A stretch of 64,000 bases of DNA from Stappia indica (GCF_001696535.1 NZ_MBQE01000001.1:496001-560000), one strand, 5' to 3'. Counted from the stretch's first letter, positions 51,687 through 60,951 are shown. Numbers and translations are program-made. Notes: a model not told the origin generated them from the sequence alone.

Positions 51687-53837
51687 GTGGCGACCACATC
51701 GGCGAAACCGGAACTGGACAGGCGCAACGCGGCGCGAGCGCGGGCGCTCGACACCCCTGCGGCGCGTCTGATCCTCGCCAATCCCCTGCCCTTTGCCGTC
51801 ATGCGCGTGTCGCGCGGCTCCTCCGATGGCCGCTACCGGATCGATTATATCAGCGAGAGCTGCCAGGCCGTCTGGGGCCTGTCCCGCGCCCAGATCGGCG
51901 ACAATCTTCGCCAGCTGTGGACCCGCATCCACCCGGACGACGTATCCCATCTCAACGACCGGCTGCGCGCGGCCGAGCGCGGCAATCACGAATGGACCGC
52001 CACCTTCCGCATCCGCGGATCCGTCAACGGCCGGGAAAAATGGGCGGTCGCCCGCGGCCTGCCGCGTCCGGACCTGCCGGGCGATGCGTGGAACATCACC
52101 GTCACCGACATCACCGCCCAGATCCAGGCCTATGCCGACCTGCAGGCCAGCGAGGCGCGGTTCCGCGCCCTGGCGGAAAACATTCCCGGCGCGGTCTTCC
52201 GCTACCGGCTGCGTGTCGACGGCACCCATCAGATCTTCGACATGACGCCGGGCAGCATCGCCATCTGGGAGCTGCCGGCGGAGGAGATCCAGAACGACCC
52301 GACCCCCATCTGGCAGATGATCCATCCCGAGGACGTGCCGCCGATGCTGGAGTCGATCGACGAGTCGGCCCGCACCCTGCAGCCCTGGCACTACATGTGG
52401 CGTCTGACCACCCCGTCGGGCCAGTTCAAGTGGCTGGAGGGGCGCGGCCTGCCCCGGCGCGAGGAAAACGGCGACACCGTCTGGCACAGCGTCATCATCG
52501 ACGTCACCACGCAGCGCAAGAAGGACGAGGAGATCCGCCGCCTCGCCGAGCGGGACGAGCTCACCGGCCTTGCCAACCGCTCCCTGCTGCGCCGCCGCCT
52601 CGACGAGGCCCTGCGCCAGCGCCTTGCGGATGGCGGCCGCGGCGCGCTGATCCTGCTCGACCTCGACCACTTCAAGGACATCAACGACACGCTCGGCCAC
52701 GATGCCGGCGACATTTTCCTGCGCGCCACCGCCGAGCGGCTGACCGAAAGCCTCTGCCACCAGGACATCGTCGCGCGGATCGGCGGCGACGAGTTCGTCG
52801 CCGTGCTGCCGCAGGTCGCCGACGAGGAGGCGATCCTGGCCACCGTCGGCCGCATCGCCGCACGCCTGGGGGACGAGGTGCATATGGAGGGGCATGCCCT
52901 TTCGAGCAGCGTCTCGATGGGCATTGTCCTCTTCCCCCGCGACGGGCAGACGCCGAACACGCTGCTCAAGCATGCCGACATCGCCCTGTTCGAGGCAAAG
53001 GCCGCCGGCCGCCAGACCCACGTCTTCTTCTCGCCCGCCCTGCGCGAGACGCGCGAGCGCCGCCACAGGCTCGCCGAGGCGCTGCGCACCGCCATCGCCG
53101 CCGACGCGCTGTCCATCGCCTTCCAGCCCATCGTCGCGGCTGGCAGCAGCAATCACCGGGGCTTCGAGGCGCTGGCTCGCTGGACGCTCGACGGCCAGCC
53201 GATCTCGCCGGCCGAGTTCATTCCCCTTGCCGAGGAGACGGGCCTTGGCGTGCCGCTCGGCAAGGTGCTGATGGCCAGGGCCCTGCGTCTTGCCGTGCGG
53301 CTCGCCGCCACCGGCATCGATCCCGGCACGATTTCGGTGAATGTCTCGGCCGCCCAGCTGCGCGAGCCGGATTTCGCCGCAACCGTCGCCGCCATGCTTG
53401 CCGAACACGGCCTACCGCCCGAACGGCTGGAGATCGAGGTGACGGAGACGGTGATCTTCGGCCGCTCCGCCGAACGGATCGCGCTGACCTTGCGCGAGTT
53501 GCGCAAGCTCGGCATCCGCATCGCGCTCGACGATTTCGGCACCGGCTACGCTTCGCTCGCCCATCTCAAGCGCATCCAGGTCGACCGGCTGAAGATCGAC
53601 CAGTCCTTCATGCGCGATGTCGAGACCGATGCCGAAGATGCCGTCATCGTGCGCGCTGTGATCGGCCTTGCCAAGGCGCTCGGCATGGATGTGGTCGCCG
53701 AAGGCATCGAGACGCACGAGCAGCTCGCCTTCCTGCGCCGGCATGGCTGCGACCTGGCGCAGGGCTATCTGTTCGGAAGGCCGACCACCAGCGAGACGGA
53801 TCTGGTCAGCTACCTGAACGCCGCCGAACACGAGTGA
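51687..53837 (+). CDS. PAS-PAS-GGDEF-EAL c-di-GMP signalling protein
   Basis: 716 residues, no signal peptide or membrane segment. Two PAS domains (about 30-155 and 160-285) sense an unknown cue. The GGDEF domain follows, with intact RIGGDEF (Gly366-Phe370) but no RxxD inhibitory site (CHQD instead). The EAL domain has FEALARW (Glu494), SVNVSAAQL, EIEVTET, LDDFGTGYAS, LKIDQSF, VVAEGIET and LAQGYLF, all catalytic residues present. It could make and break c-di-GMP. GTG start at 51687 with GGAAAAGACC upstream; the next in-frame Met would cut into PAS 1. Convergent with the chemoreceptor gene. Confidence 0.92.
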   Translation: MATTSAKPELDRRNAARARALDTPAARLILANPLPFAVMRVSRGSSDGRYRIDYISESCQAVWGLSRAQIGDNLRQLWTRIHPDDVSHLNDRLRAAERGNHEWTATFRIRGSVNGREKWAVARGLPRPDLPGDAWNITVTDITAQIQAYADLQASEARFRALAENIPGAVFRYRLRVDGTHQIFDMTPGSIAIWELPAEEIQNDPTPIWQMIHPEDVPPMLESIDESARTLQPWHYMWRLTTPSGQFKWLEGRGLPRREENGDTVWHSVIIDVTTQRKKDEEIRRLAERDELTGLANRSLLRRRLDEALRQRLADGGRGALILLDLDHFKDINDTLGHDAGDIFLRATAERLTESLCHQDIVARIGGDEFVAVLPQVADEEAILATVGRIAARLGDEVHMEGHALSSSVSMGIVLFPRDGQTPNTLLKHADIALFEAKAAGRQTHVFFSPALRETRERRHRLAEALRTAIAADALSIAFQPIVAAGSSNHRGFEALARWTLDGQPISPAEFIPLAEETGLGVPLGKVLMARALRLAVRLAATGIDPGTISVNVSAAQLREPDFAATVAAMLAEHGLPPERLEIEVTETVIFGRSAERIALTLRELRKLGIRIALDDFGTGYASLAHLKRIQVDRLKIDQSFMRDVETDAEDAVIVRAVIGLAKALGMDVVAEGIETHEQLAFLRRHGCDLAQGYLFGRPTTSETDLVSYLNAAEHE

Positions 53838-53923
53838 GACCGAGGCGGACCTGCGGCGGGAGTCGCCCAACGGACCGGCGCACCGCACCGGCCCTTGCGT
53901 TGCTCTTCTGACACCCTGCGCGG

Positions 53924-55405
53924 TTAGCGGGCGAGAACCGTCGCCGCCTCGCGCGTGCGCTTGAACGCGCTGTCGATCTGGGTCACCGCCGCGCCGATAT
54001 CGGTGATCGAGCTGGAAATGTCGCCGACCGCCCCGGCCACCTCATGCATGCTCTGCGACATGCCGCTGGTTACCACGCTCTGCTCCTCCACCGCGGAGGC
54101 TGCCGCCGCCACTTGCGCGAACAGCGTGTCGACGGCGCTGCGGATGTTTTCCAGCATGCTGGCGACATCGTCGGTGATCGCCTGGACCCCGTCGATCTCG
54201 CGGGTGATCTGGTCCGTCGCCTTGGCCGCCTCGCCGGCAAGGTTCTTCACCTCGCTGGCCACCACGGCAAAGCCCCGCCCCGCCTCGCCCGCCCGGGCCG
54301 ATTCGATGGTCGCGTTCAGCGCCAGCAGGTTGATCTGGCCGGCAATGTCCTGGATCAGGCTGACGATCCCGCCCATCGCGGTCGCTGCGCCCACCAGCTT
54401 GCCCGTCGCCGCTTCCGCTTCCCTCGCATGGGAGGCCGCGCTTTCGGTGGCAACGCGCGAGCGCGACATGTTCTGCGAGATCTCGGCGATGGACGAGGCC
54501 AGCTCCTCGGCGCTGGAGGCCAGCATCTGGACGTTTTCGGATGTCTTGCCGACCGCCCCCGCCACCGTTTCGGCCCGCTGGTCGGACTTCGACAGCGCGC
54601 TCTCCACCTCCGAGAAGTTCTCGTCGATCATCTTGCGCAGGTTGGCCAGAAGCTGCATCTGCGCGGAGATGTCGGTGGCGAACTTCACCACCTTGTAGGG
54701 CACCCCGTCCGGCGTCAGGATCGGATTGTACGAGGCCTCGATCCACACTTCCTTGCCGCCCTTGCCGAAGCGGCGGAACTGGCCGGCCTGGAATTCGCCG
54801 CGCCGCAGCCGCGCCCAGAAATCGCTGTATTCGGGGCTTCTCGCATAGGCCGCATCGACGAACATGCGGTGATGCTTGCCGCGGATCTCGTCGAGGCGAT
54901 ACCCCACCGTCGACAAGAAATTCTCGTTCGCGTCCAGGATGTTGCCCTCGAGATCGAAGGCGATGACGGCGCTGACCTTGCTGATCGCCTCGACCTGGCC
55001 CTTCATCTCCGCGTGCTCGCGGGTGCGGGCCGTCACGTCGGAGGCGAACTTGACGATCTTGTAGACCCGGCCCTTGCCGTCGAGCACCGGGTTGTAGGAT
55101 GCCTCGATCCAGACTTCGCTGCCGTCCTTGGCGTAGCGCTTGAACTGGCCGGCCTGGAACTCGCCGCGTCGCAGTCGCTCCCAGAACGCCTTGTAGTCGG
55201 CGCTGTTGGCCGTCGCCTTGCCCACGAACATCGCGTGGTGGCGGCCGCGGATTTCCTCCAGGCTGTAGCCGAGGGCGGCCAGGAAGTTTCGGTTGGCATC
55301 GAGCACGGTTCCGTCCGGCGAAAACTCGATCCGGGCCTGCGACCTGTCCAGTGCGCTGGCAATGGCGTCGCAATCTGACTGCCGGCGGCGACCTGAGAAA
55401 AACAT
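53924..55405 (-). CDS. Soluble PAS-PAS methyl-accepting chemotaxis protein (BdlA/Aer-like)
   Basis: 493 residues without transmembrane helices. Two PAS domains (about 20-125 and 145-245) are strikingly alike: both contain [20 protein letters not shown] and IVKFA/VVKFA. The MCP signalling helix bundle (about 280-490) has the hairpin tip [20 protein letters not shown] followed by [18 protein letters not shown]. Architecture matches BdlA, which links biofilm dispersion to c-di-GMP, and cytoplasmic energy-taxis receptors. ATG at 55405 has AAGGAGG 5 nt upstream. No che genes nearby; it would join a chemosensory array encoded elsewhere. Confidence 0.92.
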   Translation of the reverse strand: MFFSGRRRQSDCDAIASALDRSQARIEFSPDGTVLDANRNFLAALGYSLEEIRGRHHAMFVGKATANSADYKAFWERLRRGEFQAGQFKRYAKDGSEVWIEASYNPVLDGKGRVYKIVKFASDVTARTREHAEMKGQVEAISKVSAVIAFDLEGNILDANENFLSTVGYRLDEIRGKHHRMFVDAAYARSPEYSDFWARLRRGEFQAGQFRRFGKGGKEVWIEASYNPILTPDGVPYKVVKFATDISAQMQLLANLRKMIDENFSEVESALSKSDQRAETVAGAVGKTSENVQMLASSAEELASSIAEISQNMSRSRVATESAASHAREAEAATGKLVGAATAMGGIVSLIQDIAGQINLLALNATIESARAGEAGRGFAVVASEVKNLAGEAAKATDQITREIDGVQAITDDVASMLENIRSAVDTLFAQVAAAASAVEEQSVVTSGMSQSMHEVAGAVGDISSSITDIGAAVTQIDSAFKRTREAATVLAR

Positions 55406-55623
55406 GAAACCTCCTTCCACCCCTAAGGGCGGTCGTGAAATACCTGAATCCCTCCCCAAGTCCGGCCGACGTTTGCACTCGGCGCTTCACAACCATAAAG
55501 CGAAATAAGTGAAAGTACGGTTAACTTGAATTTACCTTGGCGGACAATACCTTGATCCTTTCTCTAAAGTATTTCCGCCGATGATCGCGCAAGAAACTAT
55601 CGAGTCGCAACGACATCCGGAAA

Positions 55624-55658
55624 GGAAAAGGGCGCGAGGTTGCCCTCGCGCCCCTTCC
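55624..55658 (-). terminator. Terminator of acdS
   Basis: On the minus strand GGGCGCGAGG, a short loop and CCTCGCGCCC form the stem, followed by TTTTCCTTT. It begins about 43 nt after the acdS stop. The rest of 55406-55700 holds only the chemoreceptor's promoter region. Confidence 0.75.
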
Positions 55659-55700
55659 CAATACTGTCGAAGCACACGCCTTGCCGGCGGCTTGCGCCGG

Positions 55701-56714
55701 TCAGCCGTTGCGGAAGGTGTAGCCGTAGCCGTTGAGCGCCGGCGCACCGCCCAGATGCGCGTAGAGCACCTTGGAGCCTTCCGGGAAGTAGCCCTTCTTG
55801 ACCAGGTCGATCATGCCCTGCATCGACTTGCCCTCGTAGACCGGGTCGGTGATCATGCCTTCCAGGCGCGCGCACAGGCGGATCGCCTCCTTGGTCTCGT
55901 CCGACGGCACGCCGTAGACCGGATAGGCATAGTCTTCCACCAGCACCACGTCGTCCTTGACGAGCGGCTTGCCGAGCTCGACCAGCTCGGCCGTGCGCGT
56001 GGCGATCTCGAACACCTGGTCGCGGGTCTGCTCCGGCGTTGCCGAAGCGTCGATGCCGATGACGTTGCGGGCGCGCCCGTCCTTGGCAAAGCCCACCAGC
56101 ATGCCGGCATGGGTGGAGCCGGTCACCGTGCACACGACGATGTAGTCGAACTTGTAGCCGAGCGCCTCTTCCTGCGCCCGCACTTCCTCGGCAAAGCCGA
56201 CATAGCCGAGGCCGCCATACTTGTGCACCGAGGCGCCGGCCGGAATCGGATAGGGCTTGCCGCCGGAGGCCTCGACCTCGGCGATCGCGTCTTCCCAGCT
56301 GCGGCGGATGCCGATGTCGAAGCCTTCGTCGACCAGGCGCACGTCGGCGCCCATGATGCGGCTCAGCATGATGTTGCCGACCCGGTCGTAGACCGCATCC
56401 TCGTGCGGCACCCAGCTTTCCTGCACCAGGCGGCACTTGAAGCCGATCTTCGCCGCGACGGCCGCGATCATGCGCGTGTGGTTGGACTGCACGCCGCCGA
56501 TGGAAACGAGCGTGTCGGCGCCGGAGGCGATGGCGTCCGGCACGATGTATTCCAGCTTGCGCAGCTTGTTGCCGCCGAAGGCTAGACCGGAGTTGCAGTC
56601 CTCGCGCTTGGCGTGGAGCTCGACCTTGCCGCCCAGATGCTGGCTCAGCCGCTCCAGCTTCTCGATGGGGGTGGGACCGAAGGTCAGCGGATAGCGTTCG
56701 AATTTCTCAAGCAT
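55701..56714 (-). CDS. acdS: 1-Aminocyclopropane-1-carboxylate deaminase
   Basis: 337-residue fold-type II PLP enzyme splitting the plant ethylene precursor ACC into 2-oxobutyrate and ammonia. The Schiff-base Lys is Lys50 in [11 protein letters not shown]. The two residues that separate true ACC deaminase from D-cysteine desulfhydrase are both present: Glu294 (VYEGKSMQG) and Leu321 ([11 protein letters not shown]), equivalent to Glu295/Leu322 of the Pseudomonas UW4 enzyme. ATG at 56714 gives the canonical start [15 protein letters not shown]. Divergent from its Lrp-type regulator; suggests plant or algal association. Confidence 0.95.
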   Translation of the reverse strand: MLEKFERYPLTFGPTPIEKLERLSQHLGGKVELHAKREDCNSGLAFGGNKLRKLEYIVPDAIASGADTLVSIGGVQSNHTRMIAAVAAKIGFKCRLVQESWVPHEDAVYDRVGNIMLSRIMGADVRLVDEGFDIGIRRSWEDAIAEVEASGGKPYPIPAGASVHKYGGLGYVGFAEEVRAQEEALGYKFDYIVVCTVTGSTHAGMLVGFAKDGRARNVIGIDASATPEQTRDQVFEIATRTAELVELGKPLVKDDVVLVEDYAYPVYGVPSDETKEAIRLCARLEGMITDPVYEGKSMQGMIDLVKKGYFPEGSKVLYAHLGGAPALNGYGYTFRNG

Positions 56715-56782
56715 GCCTGTCCTCGCCGGTAAGCGCCTCTTGGGGCCTTGTGGAACCGGCGAAAAAGCTAGCAATCGACGAA

Positions 56783-56845
56783 TGAAATGTGCTCTCTAAT
56801 TTCACGTCTGATTTTCCTTTTCACCCTTACGGAAGCCTCAGTAAG
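56783..56845. promoter_or_regulatory. acdS-acdR control region with two dyads
   Basis: In the 161-nt divergent spacer there are two short dyads: TGAAAT-N10-ATTTCA (56783-56804) and CTTAC-N10-GTAAG (56826-56845). Equal spacing of both dyads is consistent with a multimeric Lrp-type protein binding successive turns. Similar spacers in other acd loci hold Lrp, FNR and CRP boxes; I do not see clear FNR or CRP sites here. Confidence 0.4.
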
Positions 56846-56875
56846 CTATCCTTCCTTCCGAAAATGGGATCTGAA

Positions 56876-57355
56876 ATGAAAGAAGCTTCCAGAGAGGATC
56901 GCCTCGATCGCATCGACCTGAAGATCCTCAAGCTGTTGCAGGAGGATGGCCGGCTGACCAACGCGGAACTGGCGCAGCGCACCAACACCTCGCCGGCCAC
57001 CTGTCATCGGCGCACCCAGCGGCTTTTTTCGGAGGGCTATATCAGCGGCGTGCGGGCGATGGTGGCGCCGGACAAGGTCGGGCGCGGCTCGCTGGTCATG
57101 GTCGGCGTGGTGCTGGACCGCTCGACACCGGAGAGCTTCCGCGAGTTCGAGGAGGCGGCGCGCAAGCTCGCCTTCGTGCTCGACTGCCATCTGGTCGCCG
57201 GCGATTTCGACTACATGCTGAAGATTCGCGTGCGCGACATGGCCGACTTCAACCGCCTGCACGGCGACAAGCTGCTCGCCCTGCCCGGCACGCGCCAGAC
57301 CCGCACCTTCTTCGTCATCCGGGAAGTGATCGACAACGCCCTGCTGGAGTTTTGA
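56876..57355 (+). CDS. acdR: Lrp/AsnC-family regulator of ACC deaminase
   Basis: 159 residues. N-terminal helix-turn-helix (LKLLQEDGRLTNAELAQRTN, then SPATCHRRTQRL as recognition helix) and a C-terminal RAM ligand-binding domain (LDCHLVAGDFDYMLKIRVRD). In known acd loci the divergent Lrp-type AcdR activates acdS in the presence of ACC; the divergent position here is the same. ATG at 56876 is preferred; an upstream ATG at 56864 would add four residues. Function assigned from family plus position. Confidence 0.92.
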   Translation: MKEASREDRLDRIDLKILKLLQEDGRLTNAELAQRTNTSPATCHRRTQRLFSEGYISGVRAMVAPDKVGRGSLVMVGVVLDRSTPESFREFEEAARKLAFVLDCHLVAGDFDYMLKIRVRDMADFNRLHGDKLLALPGTRQTRTFFVIREVIDNALLEF

Positions 57356-57614
57356 GCGCGGGCGGCCCCCTCCTTGCGTCTTCCCGGACGAGGCCGAAGG
57401 CCGACGATCCGGGACCGGAGAGGCACAGTGGTCGCGGCCTCTTCCGGGATCGCTCCCCATACGCCCTCGGCTCGCCGATCCCGGCTCGGCGCTGACGCGC
57501 CGTCCGGGAGGACGCAAGGAGGAGCAGCCCGCGGAAGCGTTGCGCAGAACAAAATTGTCGTCAGGGAAATGATGGCCGCCGGTCGTGCGAGGGCGGCAGC
57601 GCGACGTCAGAAAA

Positions 57615-57690
57615 TGGCGACCCCGGCAGGATTCGAACCTGCGACCATCGGCTTAGAAGGCCGGTGCTCTATCCACTGAGCTACGGGGCC
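57615..57690 (-). tRNA. tRNA-Arg (TCT anticodon)
   Basis: Minus strand cloverleaf: acceptor GGCCCCG/CGGGGTC, D arm GCTC/GAGC and anticodon loop CTTCTAA (anticodon TCT). The T arm is GCAGG-TTCGAAT-CCTGC. The CCA end is encoded. The 259 nt upstream on the plus side (57356-57614) show no gene. Confidence 0.95.
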
Positions 57691-57721
57691 GTTCCGACGC
57701 GCGCGGCGCGAGGATCGCGGA

Positions 57722-58027
57722 TCAATGCGTCCAGGGCATGAAGCGATCGTAGCGGAAATTGTCCGAGTAGGCGATCTTCGGCACGCGGCGCGAGCGCGGC
57801 TGTTCCACCCGGTAGGCGATGCCGTTCTTGCGCGCGTAGGCTTCCGCCTCTTCCTGCGTCTCGAAGCGCAGGCGCAGCTGCTGCTTCATGTCGGTGGAGG
57901 ACGTGTAGCCCATCAGCGGCTCGATCGTGCGCGCCTGCTCCGGCTCGAACTCCAGCACCCAGTCATGGGCCTTGCCGCGTCCCGACTGCGTTGCCGTCTT
58001 CGCCGGGGAATAGATGCGTGCGACCAT
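57722..58027 (-). CDS. Complex I accessory subunit, NDUFS4 (ETC complex I conserved region) family
   Basis: 101 residues. The family core is readable: ARIYSPAKTATQSGRGKAHDWVLEFEPE, then WxGYTSSTDMKQQLRLRFETQEEAEAYA and a C-terminal KIAYSDNFRYDRFMPWTH. It matches the alphaproteobacterial homologue of the mitochondrial 18-kDa subunit (NDUFS4), which stabilises the peripheral arm of NADH dehydrogenase. The main nuo operon is not in the window; a separate locus is usual for this subunit. Confidence 0.9.
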   Translation of the reverse strand: MVARIYSPAKTATQSGRGKAHDWVLEFEPEQARTIEPLMGYTSSTDMKQQLRLRFETQEEAEAYARKNGIAYRVEQPRSRRVPKIAYSDNFRYDRFMPWTH

Positions 58028-58291
58028 CGTGCAGTGCCCCTCTTGCGGTTGCCTTGCGTCTCGTTGCGAGCGATGGGCGACCGCCGCGCCGCCACCTTGC
58101 TGCGCCGCGCGTGTCCATCCTCGCGTCCCGTCGGTTATTCATTGGTTCGGCGCGTGAAGTCAACTCGGCAAAATGCCTGCCCGCCTGCCTTTTCCCGCCG
58201 CGGCTGCAACCGGGGCGGCAAGGGACACGCATCGGCGCTTCTGCCTTGACGCCCCACGGCAAGCCCGATACACCGCAGAAATTCTCCAAGT

Positions 58292-58368
58292 CGGGGTATA
58301 GCGCAGCCTGGTAGCGCATCTGCTTTGGGAGCAGAGGGTCGCAGGTTCGAATCCTGCTGCCCCGACCA
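58292..58368 (+). tRNA. tRNA-Pro (TGG anticodon)
   Basis: Acceptor CGGGGTA/TGCCCCG, D arm GCGC/GCGC and an anticodon stem around CTTTGGGA (anticodon TGG). The T arm is GCAGG-TTCGAAT-CCTGC and the CCA is encoded. Confidence 0.95.
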
Positions 58369-58485
58369 TTCTTCTCTTTCGAATGTCCGCTTAAAGCTTG
58401 GAAATCAGCCTCTTGCGAGGCATTCCGGACTCAATTTACGAACCGGAAATCGCTAGGAACCGCCCCCCTTGGGACCGACCTTGCC

Positions 58486-59454
58486 TCAGGCGCGTCGGCT
58501 CTGCCGCTTCATGCCGTACATGCCGGCTTCCGCATTTCGCAGCACGCTTTCGAACGACATGTCCGTTTCCTGCACGGTGAACACGCCGATCGAGGCGGAG
58601 GTCGCCAGGAGGCAGCTGTGGTCCCCGTCCGGCGGGTTCCAGTGCATCGGTTGGCGGATCCGGTCGGCAATCTCGCTCATCCGGTCGGAAATGTCGGCGG
58701 CCTGCGCGTCGGCGAAGCCGATCATGAACTCGTCGCCGCCCATCCGCCCGACGATATCGCCGGCCCGCACCGCCCGCTTCAGGATATGGGCGATGGCACG
58801 GATCACCATGTCGCCGGCCAGGTGGCCGAAGCGGTCGTTGACCTGCTTGAAATTGTCGAGATCGAGATAGGCGAAGCTGACGCAGGAGATCCCCGCGCCG
58901 ATCTCCGCGATCATCCGCCCCGCCTGCAGACGGAACTCCACCGGGTTGAGCAGCCCGGTCATCCGGTCGGTGGCGGAGAGCTGACGCAACCGCTGCGCCT
59001 CCTCGTGCAGCCGGCGCTGCTGCTGCAGGCTGTCCGCCAGCCGCTCGCGGTGGTCGGCGACCTCCTGCGAGACGGCGAGGAACCGCGCGGCCAGCGACTT
59101 GGCTTGGTCGTATTGCAGCATCGCCAGCGCTTCCCCGCGCGGCCCCGGCACACCGAGCCGCCATCCGGAAAACGTCAGACTGCTCCCGTCCGCGCCCTGC
59201 AGGCCGATAAAGGCCGGCGTGGTCGAGCGGAAGGCGCGGCCTATTCGGTCCATCACCTCTTCGCGCGGCAGATTGCTCAACGCGCGCACGCCGTCCGTCT
59301 CCACCCGGTCGAACTGGCGCAGCGCCTGCCGGTTAGCCAGCCGCACCCGGCCGGTCTCGTCGATGACCAGCGTCGCGCGCGGCATGTTGTCCAGCGCGAC
59401 CCGGATGCCCTCCATCAGAAGAGTGGTGTCAGGCAAAGAACTCATGACCGTCAT
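58486..59454 (-). CDS. PAS-GGDEF diguanylate cyclase
   Basis: 322 residues, soluble. The N-terminal PAS domain (about 15-115: RATLVIDETGRVRLANRQAL) is followed by a helical linker with heptad-like leucines. The GGDEF domain has the active motif MGGDEF (239-243) and an intact inhibitory RxxD site (Arg230-Asp233), so it is a feedback-controlled c-di-GMP synthase. It overlaps the preceding MetOD1 gene by 26 nt (17 nt if the second Met is used), so the two proteins are surely co-expressed and may act together. Confidence 0.92.
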   Translation of the reverse strand: MTVMSSLPDTTLLMEGIRVALDNMPRATLVIDETGRVRLANRQALRQFDRVETDGVRALSNLPREEVMDRIGRAFRSTTPAFIGLQGADGSSLTFSGWRLGVPGPRGEALAMLQYDQAKSLAARFLAVSQEVADHRERLADSLQQQRRLHEEAQRLRQLSATDRMTGLLNPVEFRLQAGRMIAEIGAGISCVSFAYLDLDNFKQVNDRFGHLAGDMVIRAIAHILKRAVRAGDIVGRMGGDEFMIGFADAQAADISDRMSEIADRIRQPMHWNPPDGDHSCLLATSASIGVFTVQETDMSFESVLRNAEAGMYGMKRQSRRA

Positions 59455-59953
59455 CGCCGCCCTCCCCTCGTTTCAGGGCCACCCGGACCCGGCAGCCGCC
59501 ATGGCCGGTGGCGATCGCTTCCTCCACGCGCACCCGCGCGTAGCCCTTGGCCTGCGAGACGATCCGCCCGAACACCGTCGCGGTCATCATGCAGAGCGAC
59601 GGCCTGCCCAGGACCTTCTCGGCAAAGGGGCAGTCGCCGTTCACCAGCACGATCTCGTCCTCGCTGAGGCTGGCGATCTCGAAGCTGGCACCAATCCGCG
59701 TCTTCAGGTCGACCAGCACCGCCGCCACCGCCTCCAGGTCGCTCGCCGTGCCGCCGAGCGCCGTCCGGTACTGGCGGGACAGGTCGTCGCCGATCCGCGT
59801 GCCGACGACGCTGACGAAGGCCGAGGCATCCTCGCGGCCAATCACCTCTTCCATGGTGCCGGCCAGCGCCCCGATCACATTGCGGAAGAAGCCGGCCTGA
59901 TCCAGGTCGACTTCGCACTCCCCGACAGCGGCCGACACACAGCTCCCAGCCAT
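59429..59953 (-). CDS. Methanogen-output-domain-1 (MetOD1)-like protein
   Basis: 174 residues. The C-terminal half has the pattern I associate with MetOD1: VNGDCPFAEKVLGRPSLCMM and GHGGCRVRVAL. Cys108, Cys121 and Cys154 (with His151) could bind a metal or cofactor or form a thiol switch. Two more Cys (5 and 13) stand near the N-terminus. The ATG at 59953 has CAGGGGA directly upstream. Overlap with the diguanylate cyclase gene suggests it is that enzyme's sensor or partner. Domain name by recall, medium confidence; ligand unknown. Confidence 0.65.
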   Translation of the reverse strand: MAGSCVSAAVGECEVDLDQAGFFRNVIGALAGTMEEVIGREDASAFVSVVGTRIGDDLSRQYRTALGGTASDLEAVAAVLVDLKTRIGASFEIASLSEDEIVLVNGDCPFAEKVLGRPSLCMMTATVFGRIVSQAKGYARVRVEEAIATGHGGCRVRVALKRGEGGDDGHEFFA

Positions 59954-60033
59954 TCCCCTGCCCTCGACGCCGCGCCCGTTGCGCACTGGCACGAGCGCCC
60001 GCGCGGCGGGGCCATGCCGGAACGAATCATAGG

Positions 60034-60046
60034 TTGATTCGATCAA
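60034..60046. promoter_or_regulatory. TTGAT-TCG-ATCAA dyad before the MetOD1-cyclase operon
   Basis: A perfect dyad, 81 nt before the start codon. Its half-sites equal those of FNR/FixK boxes (TTGAT-N4-ATCAA), but the spacer is 3 nt rather than 4. A TATGAT hexamer stands just downstream on the minus strand. Confidence 0.4.
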
Positions 60047-60175
60047 GGTGATTCGCACCATAAGCGGAAAAAACGAGGAAAGCGGCCCCCGCACCGGGCC
60101 GGAGAGGCCGAAATCACGCTGCAATAACGGGCAGATGACGGAAAAACGCCGGACTTGACAGCCGGCAGGCGCCGC

Positions 60176-60721
60176 TCAGGGTGCGGCGGCGCGGATCGTC
60201 GGGCTGTCGACCCGGTCGCCCGGCGCGATGCCGAGCCGCGCGCTGGTCCCGGCCGGCACTTCCAGCACGAAGCGCACCACGGCGTTGGACGGCACCAGCG
60301 CCTCGGACAGCGGCACGGTGTTTTCGGCGATGCTGGCGATGCGCCCGTCGCGCGCGATGAAGATCATGTCGAGCGAGACCAGCGTGTTCTTCATCCAGAA
60401 CACCACTTCCCGGTCCGCGTGATAGTCGAACAGCATGCCGGCATCTGCGGCCAGGCTCTCGTAGAACATCAGCCCGCGTGCCCGGGTTTCCGCCGTATCG
60501 GCGATCTCCACCGTGAAATCGTGGACCTTGCCGTCGGCGGTGGCGATGCTCAAGGCCTCGCTCCTGAGGCCGGTCTGCGGCGCGCCCTGTTCCTGCGCCG
60601 CCGCCGGAAAGGCCAGCAGCAGGGCCGCCAGCAGCGACAGGCACAGCACGGAAAAGACGGCCAGCGCGTAGAGCGGGCCGGAGCGGCGGGCAGGACCTGA
60701 GGAAAGCATCATGGTGGTCAT
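60176..60721 (-). CDS. DUF192 family exported protein
   Basis: 181 residues with a long signal peptide/anchor (LYALAVFSVLCLSLLAALLL, then AFPAAAQ). The DUF192 core reads ARGLMFYESLAADAGMLFDY, VVFWMKNTLVSLDMIFIARDG and GIAPGDRV. The function of this small periplasmic beta-barrel family is unknown in bacteria; genes often neighbour cold-shock genes in alphaproteobacteria, as here. ATG at 60721 (or the nearby third/fourth residue Mets). The csp gene is 230 nt upstream on the same strand. Confidence 0.88.
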   Translation of the reverse strand: MTTMMLSSGPARRSGPLYALAVFSVLCLSLLAALLLAFPAAAQEQGAPQTGLRSEALSIATADGKVHDFTVEIADTAETRARGLMFYESLAADAGMLFDYHADREVVFWMKNTLVSLDMIFIARDGRIASIAENTVPLSEALVPSNAVVRFVLEVPAGTSARLGIAPGDRVDSPTIRAAAP

Positions 60722-60951
60722 CGAACGGTCCTGCGCGGCGACGTCGGAGAGAAGATATCGGAAAGACGAATGCGGGCAAGCACCGGCATCACCGTCGTCT
60801 TCCGGGCTGTGCCCGGTCGGCCCTGCCGGGGCAAGACGGCTTGCCGATCACCTCACCGGCAAACCTGGCGTCTCGAACGTGGCGGCACGATGGCCGCGCG
60901 GGCACGGGCATGGCCGCAAGGGTTCGCCCCCCGCGCCTTGCCCCGTCTGCC

